64,000 bases of DNA from Crambe crambe (lineage: Eukaryota > Porifera > Demospongiae > Poecilosclerida > Crambeidae), in contig OZ004598.1 in NCBI GenBank assembly GCA_963924555.1, positions 2,938,501 through 3,002,500 on the forward strand, read 5' to 3'. The notes under the pieces are model-generated. The model ran no database searches. It saw only the letters and a program-made list of their open reading frames with translations, and was not told where the DNA came from. This document shows positions 35,267 to 48,528 of the stretch, piece by piece. Numbering within the stretch: position 1 is the first letter of the stretch; every line of letters starts with the position of its first letter. Position numbers and translations under genes: made by a program.

Positions 35267-35738
35267 TGAGCAAGTGAGCAGCTGATAGGCTCCAGTGCTT
35301 GATATTGCTGTCAGAAACAAGTGTGAGATAGCTACTTGAACTTGGAACTATAAGGACATAATCAACCCTGAACTAAGAATTATTTTATCATGCACATGCC
35401 CAGTAGAGTGGTATCCTATGAGTTACATTATTGTCAGAGTTTGGAAAAAAAGTGTTTTTCGCTATTCTTCTCTCAAACTTTGGCCTAATAACTCTAAAAG
35501 GTGTGCTTGATAGTAGCCAGACCAGAACAAAGGCAATAAGAAAGCTTCACTGCTTTTCAACAAGAGTCATGTAAGATGTGGTTCCAACTGGGAAGTTCCA
35601 TACATAGGAAGCTGTAAATACTTACCACAACCATTTAGATAAGCCAAGCTTCTAGTACCTCTATGAAAAAAGGCTATAGAAAACAATCTAGCTTCAATTG
35701 GAGCCTGCGCATTATGCACACCGACAGCGCTACTCAGT

Positions 35739-36688
35739 CCATAGGTATGAGGTTTACGGGATTGGAAACGGATCACGTGCTCTCGCGCGTTGACAGCTGA
35801 ATGACATAGCACTTTTGTCAAAGTTGCTGTTCTGACAAGATCCATGAGGTAAGACTTATGCCAATGATACTATAATACACTAGGGCATAGATTTTCTGTA
35901 TGAAATAAATTTTAGCTCAGATTTTCAAGTTTAATCCTACAAATACTACTGTAGTGGTTAATGGGACTATAATCCCTCTCACGCTGGATAGATTCAATTG
36001 CTGTTGCCCATTTTCTGAACAAAAGGAATGTAAACTTTAGCTACATGGAATAGTAATGTTAGTTTTTGTATTAGCTGACATATATTGTCTCTAGCATTTG
36101 CAAGTGGTGTTAAAACTGTAATCCCTCTCCCAAGAAATAGATTAGCAGTATTGCAACTGTATTAGTTATTTTAGGGAAAGGATAGAACAGTAAATGGAAT
36201 TGGTGCATTCATTTTCTATACAATAGTCATCCTATGGAGATGGTAAGCTTACTATATTTCCCCCCTAATATCCCTAGGGGCCACAGGACAGCTGACTGAG
36301 CCGAATTCTTAAAGGTGGATGGTGTCAAAATCCAACAGCCAAAAGCTGGAAGTATTGAAATAATGCTGATGAGGGAGAATTGAGCAGAAACTGGCGGATA
36401 ACTTTGGGGCAAAATTATCTAGCTATAATAATGAATTTATGTCTAATTTTAATACCAAAAGTCATTCTCGCCTTTCTTTCAAATCAATCACATAAAATTA
36501 ATGTATAATGAGCAATGATAGATACTCATAGTTATAATTACAAGGAAAAAAGTTATGAATAATTAATAACTTCCTTCCTCAGACTCTCCAAATTCAACTC
36601 TCTGACTTCAAATCTTCAATACCTTCCCCTTAGCTTACTTGTACTATTCTGTGAGCTGTAGGGGCAGAACATCATTTAACTACCTTGA
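35739..36688. repeat. Arm B of the ~950-bp inverted duplication
   Basis: Reverse complement of 1-976. More diverged relatives of its sequence occur at 39550-39890 and 41820-42180, so it belongs to a repeat family and is not only a local duplication. Confidence 0.85.
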
Positions 36689-36960
36689 AAGGAGTGAATA
36701 TTAAATCTCCTTTAAAGGCCATTAATATAATTAATGCTGCATGCGCGTGCGCATCTGTCAACGCACTTCGGTTGTGCAGTTCATTGGGCGTTTCTAATCC
36801 CGTAAAATCACTTATATCTATGCTCAGTCGAACCGCACAGTCGAACTGCACGCGTGTGCAAAAAGTTTATTTCCGAGATATATTTACATAGCAACCAGGG
36901 GTGGTGCACTGTTGGCGTAGTAAAAGGATTTACTTGTACTGGAATAACACAGTTGTCAAG

Positions 36961-37800
36961 TAAAAATGGGGACCCCCACAAAATGGGGACCCCCATCCCC
37001 ATTTTTTTGTAATTTTGGGGACCCTCATGCACAAATTTATCATAAATATGGGGATCCCTCAAGAATTTTAGGGACCCCCTAATTATGGATCACCATCCCC
37101 ATTTTTAAGTAATTTGGGGACCCCATGCCCAAATTTATGTAAATATGGGGACCCCCTAATTATAGACCCCTATTCCGTAATTTTGTGGACCCCCATGCCC
37201 AAATTTTAATATGGGACCCATCAAGAATTTTTGGGACCCCCTAATTATGGATCACCATCCCCATTTTAAGTAATTTGGGGACCCCATGCCCAAATTTATG
37301 TAAATATGGGGACCCCCTAATTATAGACCCCTATTCCAATTTTAGGTAAATTTGTGGACCCCCATGCCCAAATTTTAATATGGGGCCCCTCAAGAATTTT
37401 AGGGACCCCCTAATTATATATCACCATCCCCATTTTTAGTAATTTGGGGACCTCATGCTCAAATTTATAGGAACCCCATGCCCAAAGTTATGTAAATATG
37501 GGGACCCCCTAATTATAGACCCCTCTTCCAATTTTAAGTGATTTTGTGGACCCCATGCCCAAATTTTAATATGGGACCCCTGAAGAATTTTAGGGACCCC
37601 TAATTATGTATAACCATCCTCATTTTTGGGATCTCATACCCAAATTTATGGGGACCCCATGCCCAAAGTTATGTAAATATGGGGACCCCCTAATTATAGA
37701 CCCCCAATCCTATTCTTAAGTAATTTAGGGAACCCCATGCCAGTTAATCATAAACATGGGGATCCCTCAATAATTTTGGGGACCCCCTTATTTTTGATAT
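36961..37800. repeat. GGGGACCCC minisatellite with higher-order units
   Basis: Units of about 40-50 bp, built on ggggacccc(c), aattatagacccc and atgcccaaattt, are ordered into four longer blocks. They start at tatggggaccccctaattat: 37144, 37305, 37497 and 37678 (periods 161, 192 and 181 bp). The units alternate in strand sense at the ggggacccc palindrome. Confidence 0.85.
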
Positions 37801-37809
37801 GATTGTTTC

Positions 37810-38303
37810 AAATATCCTTATATAACCAGGCCTATAATATTTTTTAAAGATTAGATCATTGGTTCGGTGGATACCCAAGTGGTGAATAGTTGAGATAATT
37901 CGTCTTCGCTTTTCATTATCTTCAACCACAAGCCTGGGCTTAGCTCTAGACTTTCCTTACCTACTCAAATACAGTCATAATAATCTCCTATAGCCCTACA
38001 CATATGGCAAGGTATAAACCCTCATAGGATGTAGAGGACCCGGAGCAGGAGTTTGAAAGTATAGCTACTAAATTTTAATTTGTATAGAATAACTGAATCT
38101 CACTGACTATAGCTATAACATAAATTCTCACCAGTCCTATACAAAAAAAAACTAAACAAGAAAAAACAAGAAAATACATGCACAAAACCAATAACCACTA
38201 CCCCATTACGTAATGCATAAATGGCAAATCATGAAAAAACCTGTTACGATGAAAGCACACAACATAAAAGGTGTAATGATACAAAGTAATGAAATGATTG
38301 CAC

Positions 38304-38338
<35 letters not shown>

Positions 38339-38640
38339 GGGAAGATCCAATATAAGCCTAAGGGCTCATAGATAGCTAGAGAAGATTGCATGCAACTATT
38401 GCGTATCTATACAATTGGTATTTATCCTCACTTTGTCCACCAATATAGTAGAGATCAGCCTACATTTACAACTTTTTCTTAGGGCTAGTTTGTCACCCTT
38501 GGATATATACCATCGCTAATGTAGTTATATATTTGGTCAAAGGTAAACCTTCCCTGAGCATCTTCCATCTTCAGCTGGACTGTAGTACAGGATTTTGCGA
38601 GCTTTTTGCTTTACTTACGGCGCATGCGCCCCAATCCCGC
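37810..38640. other. Intergenic, no gene seen
   Basis: AT-rich sequence between the two parts of the GGGGACCC minisatellite, holding the (TC)n tract. Confidence 0.5.
38305..38335. repeat. (TC)n microsatellite
   Basis: An uninterrupted TC dinucleotide run of 15-16 repeats. Confidence 0.95.
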
Positions 38641-38654
38641 GCGCAGAGCATGCA

Positions 38655-38745
38655 TGGGGTCCCTAATTTTACAGGGGGGACCCTAATTTTACGATAATTT
38701 TGGGGTCGGGGGTCCCCAAATTTATGGGGTCCCTAAATTTACGTG
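38655..38745. repeat. Outlying GGGGTCCC units
   Basis: Three to four degenerate units (ggggtccctaattttacagg, tccccaaatttatggggtcc) related in inverse sense to the 37-kb array, 0.9 kb away. Confidence 0.6.
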
Positions 38746-38749
38746 ACAC

Positions 38750-41700
38750 CGGAAGCAGAGAATCTTCACAATAGTGATATTAGGAGAACATCATTTTGGC
38801 TTGAATATAGATTTGTGTCATTTTATTGAATTAGACTAGCCTCACAGTTTCGCTGAACATATCCTTAACGTAAACCTGTTCCATACATAAGTAATCGCTT
38901 AGTTTTAATAAGTTTGATCTTTCATTTTATCCATTGATCATTATTGTCCCATATCTGTGTTTGTACATATGAGCTGTTGAATACATGTGTATTCTTCATG
39001 CCAGTAATTGGCTTTCATGGCACTAGTAGTGCCTGAACTCAACAAATGGCAATGATCGATTTATTTCCATGACACATACATCATATAATTAGTGCCCAAT
39101 GCACCCTGGGAGGTGTGTGCATGTCATGTGCTGATGTGAACCATTATATATTATAAAGGAGAGAGATGACAACTATAGCTACCTGTACCATACAATGCAC
39201 AATGAAATATGAATAAAGTTTATAGCTACTTATTCCATTATGATACCTATTACGTTTCTATTTTAGACATTAATGCATGACCAGTTGTCAAGACTATAGA
39301 ACTTTGTTTAATGTAGACTCCAAAACGGTAAGATTTGACCGAAATTGGGTTCCTGCTAATTAAAGGAAGAAATAATCATAGGGATACTTTGAAGATGGTA
39401 AATTTATTAGTATAGTCCAGGGAGGCCATTTTGAGCTTGCTTATTTACTATTCACCATATACATATTTAACAAGGAAAGAGGGTGCAAGTTACCTTAAAG
39501 TACATAAATATGGCAATTATGGGCATGAGGCTAATTGGTGCTTCAATCTCTTGTAAATATGGAATCCAAGACATGAAGTGTAGCTATACTTTCGCCGGAC
39601 ATAATCATAATGCAAAGGCCACAACCTAGCAAAATATGACCTACAGATCCTGATTGTCTTGCACTTACTGACTTAGTTACGGTCCAAATTGTAGCAACGC
39701 CTACAATCAATTTAGCGCCTCTATGACAAAAGGATGTAGAAAACGATCTTTTAATGGAGTTTAAACACAATTTATGAACTCACAGTCGGGTAGCTCGCTA
39801 CAATTATGATTACATTTTTTACAATAGATGATGTTTTACGTGATTGGAAACGCCTAATGAACTGCACAACAGCGCGTAGCGCGGCTTTAGCTTGCTGTTT
39901 ATTATTACTTGAACTTGGCATGGAGTAGGAAGAAATTAAAAAGACACTCTGGCACTAGTATTGAAGTGCTATATAGATAGTGACACTTATAGTGTAGTTC
40001 TAACCCATTAACATGCAAATAACTTTATCCTGTTATATTTTAGAGGCTAAAATTTGAGAATACGCGATAATGCACACAATATGTTGCAATTTTCCATAAA
40101 ACCCAAGTACAGGTTTTTGCAACTCCCATTTATGGTGCATGCGAATAATTGGCTGCGATGTTAGTGTACTATTTAACACGACCCTTCCGCAGCATAAATG
40201 GCATCCTGCGAGCTATTTTACACAAAAGCTAAGAGTTGTCTGAAACTGAATTTTGAGTTTTCAAACATTTGCCTTGACAACATGAAAATTGCACATGCTA
40301 ATACCGTACGTTAATAAAACTTTGCAAAAAAAAAATTCAATATCCTTTACTTTGGTTTTATGGAATCTTGCAAACACCAGTATTCCGGTTTTTGAGAATT
40401 CGAAAAATGCTTAGTGAGTATTCTTAAAGTTAATTACACACCAAATTATAAGTTTAGAATAACAATAACCAGCCTGCTCTTAATGGCTCATTTGAAGTTA
40501 CTTCCAAAATTCGAAAACAATTTAATAATTTCCAAACGTAAGAAAGCTTATTAGTCTTTTCACGGATGAAGCAGAATACTGACTTTTGCTGCAGTAGTTT
40601 GGCGTCATCAGTAAACCGAATACTACTCACGCTTTAAATATATAGACCTGGCAGCTCTTCAATGCTTATTTTAAATTACTTCTCTCCAAATTCGAGCTAG
40701 AAGTTTCAACATACGTAATTTGTCTGAAATCTGTTAATTGCCTTCATATAGAAAGATAGTACTTCCAATCAAAATGTAGTTATTCAATTCTACTAATCTA
40801 TCGGCTACTGAGCGTGATGAAGTTCTAATGAAAAACTACTGATCAAGACGTTTCTTTAATTTGAGTAATTCACGAAGGCACTTTATCAATGATATACTAA
40901 GCTGTACTTGAAGTTTACAATACCATTTTTTACCTGATGGTGTACCAGGAAGACACTATAGTGATTTGTCGCTATCAAACGTCCAATAAGGCAATCGGAT
41001 TGAAATTTAAAGTTAAGACATCAGATTAATTTCAATTTGGTAATTTATCTGGTTAAAACTAAAAATTAGTTGGCGATGGTTCGATGTTAGTTTTTTGTAG
41101 CAACATTTATGCGTTTTGTCTAGAAGTGTAAGTATTATATTTGGAGTCCCAGTCCTAGGTCTAGCCCTTTCCTTTGCCCTAGCTAAGCCCTTTGGCCGTA
41201 CAAACCTAGCATTGGAGTCAAAAAATCAACACAAATACACCCAATACACCTAGATGTCCTAACTCTGTGAGAAAAAGACCTTTGTACACCTAGAGGTGGT
41301 CACAAGACGAAGTTACAAAATCGTAAGGTTAATAATGTGATTGAAGATGCCAATATATGAAATTCTGCTTTATGTGATGTAATTTATACAAGATGTAGTT
41401 CGACACTTTCCTTTCATATTGAGCTTAGTTTCTCTACAATTTTAAAATTCTATTATTCTTAGCTAATTTCCACTCATTTACCGTCTAGAAAACTAGAAAA
41501 AAATTTATTGATTTATTGGCACTAGATGCATGTAACTACATCAATAGTAAAATTATATACAAGTTACATGTATAGAAAGTAAACCGACTATTTACCTTGA
41601 TATACGGATCAAGGCACACAGGGCACACAGGATGCTTCTGCACTCATGCTACTTGAATACAAGCATATATGCCAGAATTAAGTATTTAAATATCATTCGG

Positions 41701-44340
41701 CTTTCTTATATAATAATTTTGGTACTTTGGAGATAGTACACCTATATTACGAGCAACACGGCACTAACATATTTAAAGGAGTTCTAGGCAAGTGAAATCA
41801 ACAATTATACAAAACGCAAGATTGGAAACTGATCTCATTACAAACTAACAAACGATGTGCGTTAAAAATAGCTCTTTTATCAAAGTTGCTATTTTCAAGA
41901 TCCTAGAGGTGAGACTTCACTATAACAAATTAGAATATCGAGGTAATAATATTTTCTTACTCTAGTGATTAATGGGACTATATACAGTCCCACACTTATT
42001 GAATCAATTACTTTTGCAAAAAGAACGTAATATGTTAGTTTTCTATCAGCTGATATATATTGACTTTACCATTTGTTAAAACTGTCCTCCCACAAAAGAA
42101 AAAAGGTCAACAACTGTGTTTCACATTTCAGGAAAAGAATAGAACCGTAAATGGAATATGTGCATATTAATGTGTCAAAATAAACAGCTAAAAGTGGAAT
42201 TAGTAAGCAACATAGCAACAGTACAAACGAGATATACATTCTGCTTTGGACTACTAAAAATGTTAAGAAATAAGTCCATAGAAAAGCTAGTTACATCATA
42301 ACCTTACTTGTGCAAAAAGTAAATTTTTGCTATTAAGATAAATTTTTGGTTTTTTGTACTTTCATCCTAAATGGAAGAGTAAATAATCGATTGACATCTC
42401 AGAATTTAGTATATTCTTATTAGCTATCATTTAGTGTCAATTTTTTGAGCACATTCTATGGGTAACACGTGGGAAATCATAGCTTGAGATTCTTGTAAGA
42501 GAATTAAAAAATTGCTCATGGCTATTTTCACCTGGTGACATTTCAGAATTGAGTATATTCTTATTCTTTATCATTTTGTGTCAATTTTTTGAACAAACGG
42601 GAGTATTTTAGAGATAGACACAAACGCATGTATCTCTCGAAATAGCTATCAATTTGCTTTACACTTTATAAAAAAATTGATCGGGGCTTCAATGCAATAA
42701 TACTGCTAAATTTTCCGTGAATCTTGAAAACGCCAATAGTCATGTTATCCTTTAAACAGAACCAAAGGCTTTCCTCTATTTGCAGTATATCAATTGTTGT
42801 AGATCAAGAACTAAATAACGCGGAGTGGCAATGGAATTGGTTCCATTGCTAATCCAAAGTATCATTTAAATACATGTCATTTTTGATAGACAATCCCTTC
42901 ATCACTACCTCCCACTAAACTGTTTCAAATGTTCTTATCAGGTTAAAAGTGTTCTTTTTGGTTTAGTAAGTTATGTTGGTATTATTAGTGTATGTTCGAG
43001 TTACATTCAATAGGTTAACGAGTTGGTGAAATTCATTTATACTTTGACTCATTGAAATAAGCATATGATGTTGCTGTTGTGGTAGCAGAATACACGAACA
43101 CCTTTATAAATAAATGCTGTAAAAAGCTAAATTTCTAGCTACATAAAATTTGTCTTAAGTACAAGAGCTATGGGCACGGTTGATTTGTCGAGTATAATGT
43201 CAAATAACGTGCGCATACGTTTTATTGGCTGCTAAGCGAGCCACTCTCGTCATTTTATACGCATATCCATTGCAATAACTTCGCGCAATAGTAATAATTA
43301 AATAAAGAGATGTGATAAAAATTAAGCTTAGTCCATTAAGTCAAAGTAAAAATGACTTTCACCAATGATTTTTACCAACTGATTCGCTCGCGAATTGAAT
43401 ATGTAAAACTCGTCATTTAAACGGGATCTGAGATATATACACGTACGTCAATAGCTAGCGGGCGTAATAAATAATACGCTAGCGCACGTTCGTTTGACCT
43501 TAAACCCAATAAATGAAACGTTCTCATAGCAATTAGAACAAGCATATTTCTTTCTATAGCATTTTGTTATAGAGGAACTAAGTGGTTTTTAAGCTCTAAG
43601 TTGTTTATAGGCGCATAGCTTTATTATTAGTGCTTGTGCAATGGATTATGCAGCATCATATATATGCTGCTGCCTCTTTGCCAAATGAGTAAAAGTACAA
43701 ATGACTTTCTCCAAATGCTTCGCTCGCCTATTCAACATGTTAAACGAACATACCCTATTTATTTGAGCGAACCATATATTTGGAAAGTGTAGGTGGAGGG
43801 AAAGAATATAAAATTTTATCCCTAGTATAACTTCACTTTTTCAAAAAAGGTACGCAAAGACACCCAGCAATTGAACTATTGGATGAAACTCTTGAATACA
43901 TGTAAATTTAACTACAATTTGGAAAACTCTGAAATTATAAGTTCAAAAATTTTTTTTTCATGTTAGGAGATACAGCTATAGGTACACAAAGCCAAACTGG
44001 TGTGGGCGTCCTAGTAGCAAAAGCGTATCTTTTTCACGAGAGAAAGATGGTGGTTACTTGCTATTTCGGGACTTCTGAACTTTGACAAATCCATTCCTTT
44101 TTCAGCTCATCCACGCACCGAATGACGAAATTTACCGCGCATGTATTATTGCTATGTGGCGTTTCTAATCCAGGTTACGCAGTCTATACTATACAGTGGA
44201 TTGACGCTCCTTTCGAATCTAAAAATTTTCTGTTACCCGTGAGAGATATTCCGTTGTCGGAGGGTATAGTGAACCCACCACATAATGAATGTATGTATGA
44301 GTTGCGCATACTCCAATAAGTATTCTGTACTTTGTGATTC
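38750..44340. other. Long AT-rich gene-poor stretch
   Basis: No convincing exon, RNA gene or intact element. There are faint relics of the 950-bp family at 39550-39890 and 41820-42180, and a two-fold repeat of cagaatt(t/g)agtatattctta at 42391-42600. Confidence 0.55.
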
Positions 44341-45885
44341 AATACTAACGTCATCAATGCGGCGGGAGGTGTATTTTGGTAAAGGTGAGTCTATTATTTT
44401 AGTTATGGAGAAAAAGAGTATGATACATCAGTGAAGTAGGTATAGGGGGCAGTGGGGGCCACTGCCCCCCCCCCCCCCCCCAAAAAAAAAAAATATGAGA
44501 AAGTAAAGACCAAGCACCATTCCTTATTGCATAATTATGCTCAATTTAATGACAGAAAGATTGACATTACTATGATATTGTTCCTCCCCCCACCCCAATA
44601 AATATCCTATTCCTATGTACTGCACTGGATGTATTAGTTAAATCAATATGCAAAAATTCAGACAGTGATTGTGGGCTATATTATGCTTTAGCTTTTGAAA
44701 ACGTCACTTTGTTATGACAATCGATCAAAGATCTATCACACAAGTTTCGGGAGCATCTTATCAAACGTTAGAAGATAGGGTGATAGCATCATTTCCACAG
44801 CAGAAAAATCAGAAAAATTAAAGCTCAAGTTCGGCAGCAATTATATTTTTGTAACGTGAATATGAAAAATGATCAGTTGCAGCTCAGTGTCACAACACCA
44901 GCAGCAGGATGGAAGAAAAAAGTATCAAGTGGTTTTAATGCCCACCAAAGTAATTAAATAATTATAATTTGATTGCCTAATTCCACATTCTAGGAGGAAA
45001 GGGTCATTGCAAAATGACACAGAGGGGTCACTACATCCGAGAATGGTCAATATACACTAGGGCTGAGTGACCCGGGGGGTCAAACCAGCCTAAGTTAGAG
45101 TTTTCACCCTAGGGAAAAATGATCCCCGGGTCATTCTAAGAGGGGGACATTCCACCCTATGACACCGTAATGGTATTCATTGACTATTTCAACGCACAAG
45201 TACACAGTGAGAAGAGAGGATGTCTACTGACATTAGCTTCAGTTTCTATCATTGACATTGTTTACTGAAAAATATACATCAACCGTGATACGCAATGTTT
45301 ATTCGAACACTTGCAAAAGCCAGTCAGGCGCGCGTCATCCGTAAACCGACTACTACGCATGCGCACTTTCTGAACTTTTGAAATTGCGCTCGAATTGGAG
45401 AGAAGTTTCAAATAAGCCTTGAAGAGCTAGCTGGTGACTGTTCTAGTATAGATAAATTCAAGCGAGCAAAATATACTGTCATACAAATGTAATGCTCTTG
45501 AATTTTGCGAGCACGAATTTAATTCTGCATTGTTGGCAAATTTTGTTTTTATGCGAATCTTGAAAAAAATTAATCGTCAGGGGTCATCCGTAAACCGACT
45601 ACTACGCATGCGCACAACTTAAAAAAATTTGAAATTTCACTCAGATTTGGATTAGAGAAGTGAGCTCTGGAGCTAGCTAGAGACTATTCTAGTATAGTTC
45701 TAACCTATTAGCATGCCTTTCACCTTCTCCGGTGATATTTTCGAGGCTAAAAGTTGAGCATGCGCACTCAGCATTTTGCAAGATTCCATAAAACCGCAGT
45801 ACCATTGTATAAATTATATCTCGAGCTCCCGTTGACATGACCAGAGTTGTTCGCTTCGCTCGCCAATTATCTGAAGCTACAAAAC
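44341..45885. other. Gene-poor stretch with local duplications
   Basis: Contains two copies of catccgtaaaccgactacta followed by cgcatgcgcac (about 45335 and 45590), and 45170-45310, which is repeated inverted at 48310-48480. Confidence 0.5.
44465..44493. repeat. C-run followed by A-run
   Basis: About seventeen C followed directly by about twelve A. Such junctions can mark homopolymer expansion or an assembly problem. Confidence 0.85.
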
Positions 45886-45887
45886 GT

Positions 45888-45995
45888 ATATGTAGAACGA
45901 AGGTTGATCCCATTTCCACCTTCATACCTCACCTTGTTTCCTCAATTTTTTGATCAATGGTCACTTATATCTTCATAGAAATGTTTTTCCCTTAC
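45888..45995. mobile_element. Fold-back family F2, solo right arm
   Basis: Only the right half is present: tgatcccatttccaccttca, then ttttttgatcaatggtcact and agaaatgtttttccc. Confidence 0.6.
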
Positions 45996-46974
45996 TTAAG
46001 TTGTAGATCACACCATTCATCATAAAAAAAGAGGTATTATATATAAACTTATATGATGAGAGTAAAAACATTTTTTCTAAATTAGAGAGTGATGTAAGCT
46101 GGAGTATATGACTTTAAAAAGTACGGAAACAAGGTGCTGGCTATGCATGTACTGCATTTTCTCTCTTTGCTCTGCTAATTGTCATAAAATTGATATCCAC
46201 CCTACATCGCTGCTGCCTTTGGCTACACCATTACCCAGAAGCCTTTCTCTCTGCAACTTTAAATCCCGTAGCACCAAAACCTAGAGAAGATAGACAAAAA
46301 CAAATAGTAATTCCATAATGTTAAAGGCCTCAGTGAAGACATTAGAAGTGTTTGTAGAAAATTTGATATTATATCAGGGGTCAGTTTGAGATTCAGGTGA
46401 AGAATAAGATGGCATCTGATCTAAATTTTACATTGGTGAAATGGTGAGAAGGCTGGAAACTAGAGAATAAGGAACGAGAAAGTCTGCAGATGCAGATCAT
46501 GCCTGGAGTAGTCATCATCCTATATTATAGAAGGAAGCTTCGGTTGTAGATCAGGCTAGGACTGCTTGTAAAAGAAGCGCTTGACATCAGAAGAGCATCG
46601 TTTTAATGGGGATGTAGGTCTAGAACTTCAAGGGTTTCTAATAGTGTTTATGACCGGGTAATGACATGCTATAACATAATGTGCATAGGCGTATGCATGT
46701 GTGTTGTTAACAAGCGTAACTATATTATTATAAGAACGCAATTTTTGTATCACCCTAATGAATTCTGGTCTAAACGTTAGTGGTTTGTTTCTAATTTATG
46801 AGAACTAATTCTTTTGAATTTTTTATCATGTTAGCTGATAAAAATCTACGGAATGGATGGAACGGAATGGTTGAAGTTTTTTCAAGACAAGATAAAAAGT
46901 ATTGTATTGATAAAAGGTAGATATGCATGTCTCTGAGTTGGTGCTACTTTTTCCCTGAGGACTGTCACATGAAA

Positions 46975-47235
46975 TCTAGTCCCCCCCAAAAGCGATCCCC
47001 CCGGACCAAAAGTAGCTGCCAAAATCAGTCCCCCCAGACCAAAATTGGCTGCCAAATACAGTCCCCCCAAGCAAATTATCCTGTCATGGCAAAAATGGTC
47101 CCCAAGGACATGTTTTGGCTGCCAAAATTGGTCCCTGGACAAATTTTGGCAGCCTTAATCAGTCCCCAGGATCAATTCTGACTGCTTTCTAAAGGGGACC
47201 AATTTTTGCTGCCAATATTAGTCCCCCAATACTGT
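46975..47235. repeat. AGTCCCCCC-GCTGCCAAAA minisatellite
   Basis: About seven units of 30-40 bp: agtccccccagaccaaaatt then ggctgccaaaatc. Inside, the array is CCA/CCC-rich within an AT-rich region. Confidence 0.8.
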
Positions 47236-47296
47236 TGAAAATGTTAATGTAAAGAAAAGTTATTTGCAATTACAACACAGCCATGACTTCTTAGAA

Positions 47297-47482
47297 TCAA
47301 ATGCCTTCTTTGGTATATTTTTTATAACAAGAAACATGAAACCATTTACAGTTGGTGCATTCTATCATAAATTTTCCCATCTCAGGCTTCCTGCACGAGC
47401 AATGGACAGCAACTTCTTGTACAGCCTTTATCATACTTTGCCTTATTCTTCGTTTTCGCAGGGTTGGGAAGAGTGTCATATT
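47297..47482 (-). pseudogene. PHD-finger tail of a Ulp1-type mobile ORF
   Basis: The frame encodes LRKRRIRQSMIKAVQEVAVH, then CSCRKPEMGKFMIECTNCKW and FHVSCYKK. This is most of a PHD finger (CxC...CxxCxxWFHxxC). The preceding basic stretch is as in the C-terminal tails of transposon ORFs that join a Ulp1 cysteine protease to a PHD finger. No protease domain was found upstream. Confidence 0.5.
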
Positions 47483-48238
47483 TTTATTTTCATTTCATTA
47501 TCATAAATATTGGAGATAGCTGAACAGGAAGCAATTTAGAAGACGGTGGAGGCAAATGAGTGGGAGGTGACACAGTACCTAAAGATAGTGAAAGTAAATT
47601 AGCTAACTGGAGAAGGTGAGTGAACTGGAGAAGGTAGCATTTCCAACTCAAGAGGGAAGAAATCTGTATAGAGCTCTCGTTTTGGTTTTGGAGTGCTTGT
47701 AAAAATCCATTTATCTACTGCAGGTTCATAGTCGGAAGTAGTGAATGACAACAGCTTTGGGAGGTGGTGAAGGAGGGTTCTATAAAAATAAAATCAGTGC
47801 TGGCATGGATTTAGCAGAAGCAATTTGGCTACATACAGTGGCGTAGGAAGATGATTTTAAATGAGGTGGCCCCACCTAAGTTTAGACCACTCTCAAGCCC
47901 ATTTATATGAGTGACCATTGGAACGAGAAGAGTGGCTCAAGTTGTAAATAAGGTCTAATATAGGATTGCCAGTGCTTGCTACTAAATAGTAGAATATTTT
48001 ATGACCACCTATGGGGCTTCTAACTCTTGTTAGAGAGAGGAATAAAGTAGAATCCTAGAAATTAATCCTTCTACAAGTACATTGGACTATGTGTAGACTT
48101 TAAAGCCTCCAGCTCCACCTCATGAGCTCATAAGTATGCACTCATGCGCAGTGAAAGTTCCGTTCCGTGAAATAGGGTTCCCGAACCATTTCGTTCCGTT
48201 CCGTAGAATAGTGAGGCCCAGAAAATTGATTATTATTA

Positions 48239-48528
48239 TAGTGGATTTATACTCCATTCGAATATCTGTATGCCGTACATGGGAAGCGTATGCTTTGTAA
48301 GTGCGTACGTTCCGTTCAAATAAACATTGCGTATTGCGGTTGGCGTATGTTTTTCCGTAAACAATATGAACGATGGAAACTGAAGCTAATGGTCAGTAGA
48401 CATCCTTTCTTCTTGTTGTAAGTGCAGCGGTGTGTTTGTGCGTTGAAATAGTCAATGAATACCATTACAGAATATCTCTCACTGGGTCCGGGAAAATTAT
48501 TAGATTCGAACGGAACGTGAATCCACTG
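48239..48528. mobile_element. 290-bp TA-flanked element with CAGTGGATT-type ends
   Basis: Left TAGTGGATTTATACTCCATT and right inverse aacgtgaatccactg, with TA on both sides. The terminal bases equal those of the 152-bp MITE at 980. A partial relative begins at 44201 (acagtggattgacgctcc). Confidence 0.55.

Noticed and set aside
35567..35845. 92-codon minus-strand frame with a counterpart at 39543-39770
   Set aside because: The similarity between the two reflects the non-coding 950-bp repeat family; frames are not kept consistently.
36808..37062. Minus-strand 84-codon frame through the start of the GGGGACCCC array
   Set aside because: Repetitive Pro/Trp/Gly translation of the minisatellite.
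44122..44319. 65-codon + frame
   Set aside because: It covers part of a TA-flanked repeat also found inverted at 48.2-48.5 kb; no gene context.
46882..47181. Two overlapping frames of 84-86 codons on opposite strands
   Set aside because: Both are translations of the AGTCCCCCC minisatellite (repeated GGLxLAATFG or QSPQTKIGCQ).
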